From the NCBI GenBank assembly GCA_946621875.1, contig CAMOOX010000059.1, positions 1 to 6,961 on the forward strand: 6,961 bases of DNA, read 5' to 3'. Positions 5,979 to 6,961 of the stretch are shown here, piece after piece. A model generated the notes under the pieces. The model made no database searches and was not told where the DNA came from. It was given only the letters and a program-made list of their open reading frames with translations. A program made the position numbers and the translations under genes. Source of the stretch: UBA1738 sp003453455 (lineage in GTDB: Bacteria > Bacillota > Clostridia > UBA1381). Numbering within the stretch: position 1 is the first letter of the stretch; each line of letters begins with the position of its first letter.

Positions 5979-6764
5979 GTGATACGCTTTTTTGATTCAA
6001 GAGATAAAGATGCGGTAATTTCTATTTGGCAGGAGGCTTTTGGCGATAAAAAGGAAGATGTAAGCCTTTTTTTAGAATTTTTAAAAGACAGTATTCTTGT
6101 TTTTGAGAAAGACGGAAGAGTAGTTTCAATGCTGACTCTTTTGGGAGTTTCAATTGGTATGGATAAAGGCAGATATATCTATGCTGTTGCGACAGATAAG
6201 GCGTTCCGCAAAAAAGGATACGCAGGCGAACTTATCGAATATACAAAGCGTTTTATAATTCAAAACGGCGAAAAATTTTTGGTGTTGCTTCCGCAAGAAG
6301 AAGACCTGTATCGTTTTTATAAAAAATATGGATTTTGCGAACTTTATTGTGCTGAAAATAAGAGCACTAAAATAAACTTAAATGAAACTGCAACGCAAAA
6401 AGCGGAAATAATCACTGTAAGAGAGTATTTTGCATTTAGGAAAACATATTTTCAAAATAAAAAATTCGTTGAATGGGATATAAAAACCCTTAAATTTATG
6501 AAAAACGCATATAACGGAAAGTTTCTTATTATGAGAGATGGCGAAAAAATCTGCGGTGCAGCGTTTTCTTATACTGCAAAAGACAGAGTTGTAGTCGCTG
6601 AACTTTTGACTCTTGAGAATCAAGCGGAGAATCTTAAAGCGATTGCAACTTTTTATAGAATGAATAAGCTTTACTGTATTTGTGCTTCACAAGATGGGGA
6701 TAGGTTTGCAATGATATATCCAATAGAATATGCAGATAGTTATTTTGGACTTGGTATGAAATAA
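5979..6764 (+). CDS. GNAT-family N-acetyltransferase, GTG start
   Basis: The 261-residue product has a GNAT domain at about residues 1-125. Motif A is YAVATDKAFRKKGYAGEL (68-85), with the acetyl-CoA pyrophosphate loop R77-K-K-G80-Y-A82. Motif B is YRFYKKYGF (111-119). Residues from about 130 on form a second region, with KFLIMRDGEKICGAAFSY (181-198) resembling a GNAT beta hairpin, so the protein may be a two-domain enzyme of the Eis-like type; this part is less certain. The acceptor substrate cannot be predicted. The GTG start at 5979 follows the TAA stop of the DUF2156 gene with no gap, and AAAGGAAA (5963-5970) inside the last codons of that gene is the likely ribosome binding site, so expression is probably coupled. 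No hairpin terminator is seen between its stop and the tRNA promoter; read-through into the tRNA gene is possible. Confidence 0.85.
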   Translation: MIRFFDSRDKDAVISIWQEAFGDKKEDVSLFLEFLKDSILVFEKDGRVVSMLTLLGVSIGMDKGRYIYAVATDKAFRKKGYAGELIEYTKRFIIQNGEKFLVLLPQEEDLYRFYKKYGFCELYCAENKSTKINLNETATQKAEIITVREYFAFRKTYFQNKKFVEWDIKTLKFMKNAYNGKFLIMRDGEKICGAAFSYTAKDRVVVAELLTLENQAENLKAIATFYRMNKLYCICASQDGDRFAMIYPIEYADSYFGLGMK

Positions 6765-6786
6765 ATTTTAAAATTTACAAAAGTAC

Positions 6787-6816
6787 TTGACATATCATGC
6801 AATTCTGTGTTATAAT
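6787..6816 (+). promoter_or_regulatory. Consensus promoter of the tRNA-Arg gene
   Basis: TTGACA (6787-6792), an 18-base spacer and TATAAT (6811-6816) are both perfect consensus, with a TG-n extended -10 (6808-6810). Transcription should begin near 6823, about 11 bases before the tRNA 5' end. Confidence 0.9.
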
Positions 6817-6833
6817 CAATATCGTTGTGAAAT

Positions 6834-6910
6834 GCGCCGGTAGCTCAGTTGGATAGAGTGTTTGGCTACGAACCAAAAGGTCGGGGGTTCGAATCCCTTC
6901 CGGCGTACCA
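6834..6910 (+). tRNA. tRNA-Arg, anticodon ACG
   Basis: The 77-base gene folds as a complete cloverleaf with CCA encoded. The acceptor arm pairs GCGCCGG (6834-6840) with CCGGCGT (6900-6906), in which the first pair is G-T rather than G-C. The D arm is GCTC with GAGT around a loop containing GG. The anticodon arm TTTGG/CCAAA encloses CTACGAA, with anticodon ACG at 6868-6870, read as ICG after deamination and serving CGU, CGC and CGA. The T arm is GGGGG/CCCTT with two G-T pairs and the loop TTCGAAT. It is a single-gene unit with its own promoter and terminator. Confidence 0.96.
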
Positions 6911-6912
6911 CG

Positions 6913-6949
6913 TCGGAGCAAGCTTTATATCGCTTGCTCTGATTTTTTT
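6913..6949 (+). terminator. Terminator of the tRNA-Arg transcript
   Basis: TCGGAGCAAGC (6913-6923) pairs with GCTTGCTCTGA (6932-6942), including one G-T pair, around an eight-base loop. Seven T residues (6943-6949) follow. It lies three bases after the tRNA CCA end. Confidence 0.9.
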
Positions 6950-6961
6950 GCAAAAATCAGA
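6938..6961. repeat. Second inverted repeat overlapping the terminator
   Basis: TCTGATTTTT (6938-6947) is the exact reverse complement of AAAAATCAGA (6952-6961), with loop TTGC. It shares bases 6938-6942 with the terminator stem, so the two cannot form together. The repeat reaches the last base of the window and may extend past it. On the minus strand it could help stop a convergent transcript. Confidence 0.6.

Noticed and set aside
1..6961. CRISPR array, insertion sequence, phage or defence genes
   Set aside because: No regularly spaced direct repeats, transposase, integrase or nuclease motifs were found in any plausible reading frame.

Overview
The window reads as a chromosomal segment of a low-GC, Gram-positive bacterium of the Clostridia type. 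The basis is A/T-rich DNA, strong AGGAGG-type ribosome binding sites, near-consensus sigma-A promoters, hairpin-plus-T-run terminators, a two-gene (catalytic plus zinc-binding regulatory) aspartate carbamoyltransferase, LuxS, and a tRNA-Arg with clostridial-looking arms. The genus cannot be named from the sequence alone.

Left part (1-3231, + strand): the 3' end of a pyrimidine biosynthesis operon, pyrF (cut by the window edge), pyrE, pyrB and pyrI. The genes are packed tightly, with ATGA overlaps at pyrE/pyrB and pyrB/pyrI. PyrB with PyrI would make carbamoyl-aspartate, PyrE converts orotate to OMP, and PyrF decarboxylates OMP to UMP. luxS follows pyrI after 71 bases with no visible terminator between them. 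A perfect 24-bp palindrome directly after the luxS stop separates it from the convergent gene.

Middle part (3264-5030): a minus-strand gene for a DUF1015-family protein with its own strong promoter and a very short predicted leader. Divergent from it is a 59-codon gene for a small one-membrane-segment basic protein. After that gene comes a compact run of hairpins ending in a strong terminator.

Right part (5035-6961, + strand): a consensus promoter drives a two-gene unit, a DUF2156 (LPG-synthase C-terminal-like, GNAT-fold) protein followed directly by a GNAT acetyltransferase that starts with GTG right after the upstream stop. Next is a tRNA-Arg(ACG) gene with its own consensus extended -10 promoter, encoded CCA and terminator.

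Most of the window is housekeeping. No mobile element, CRISPR array, defence system or phage gene was seen. The less ordinary items are the DUF1015 protein with altered motif residues, the small membrane protein with its structured 3' region, the long palindrome after luxS, the LuxS C-terminal tail, and the DUF2156-GNAT pair.
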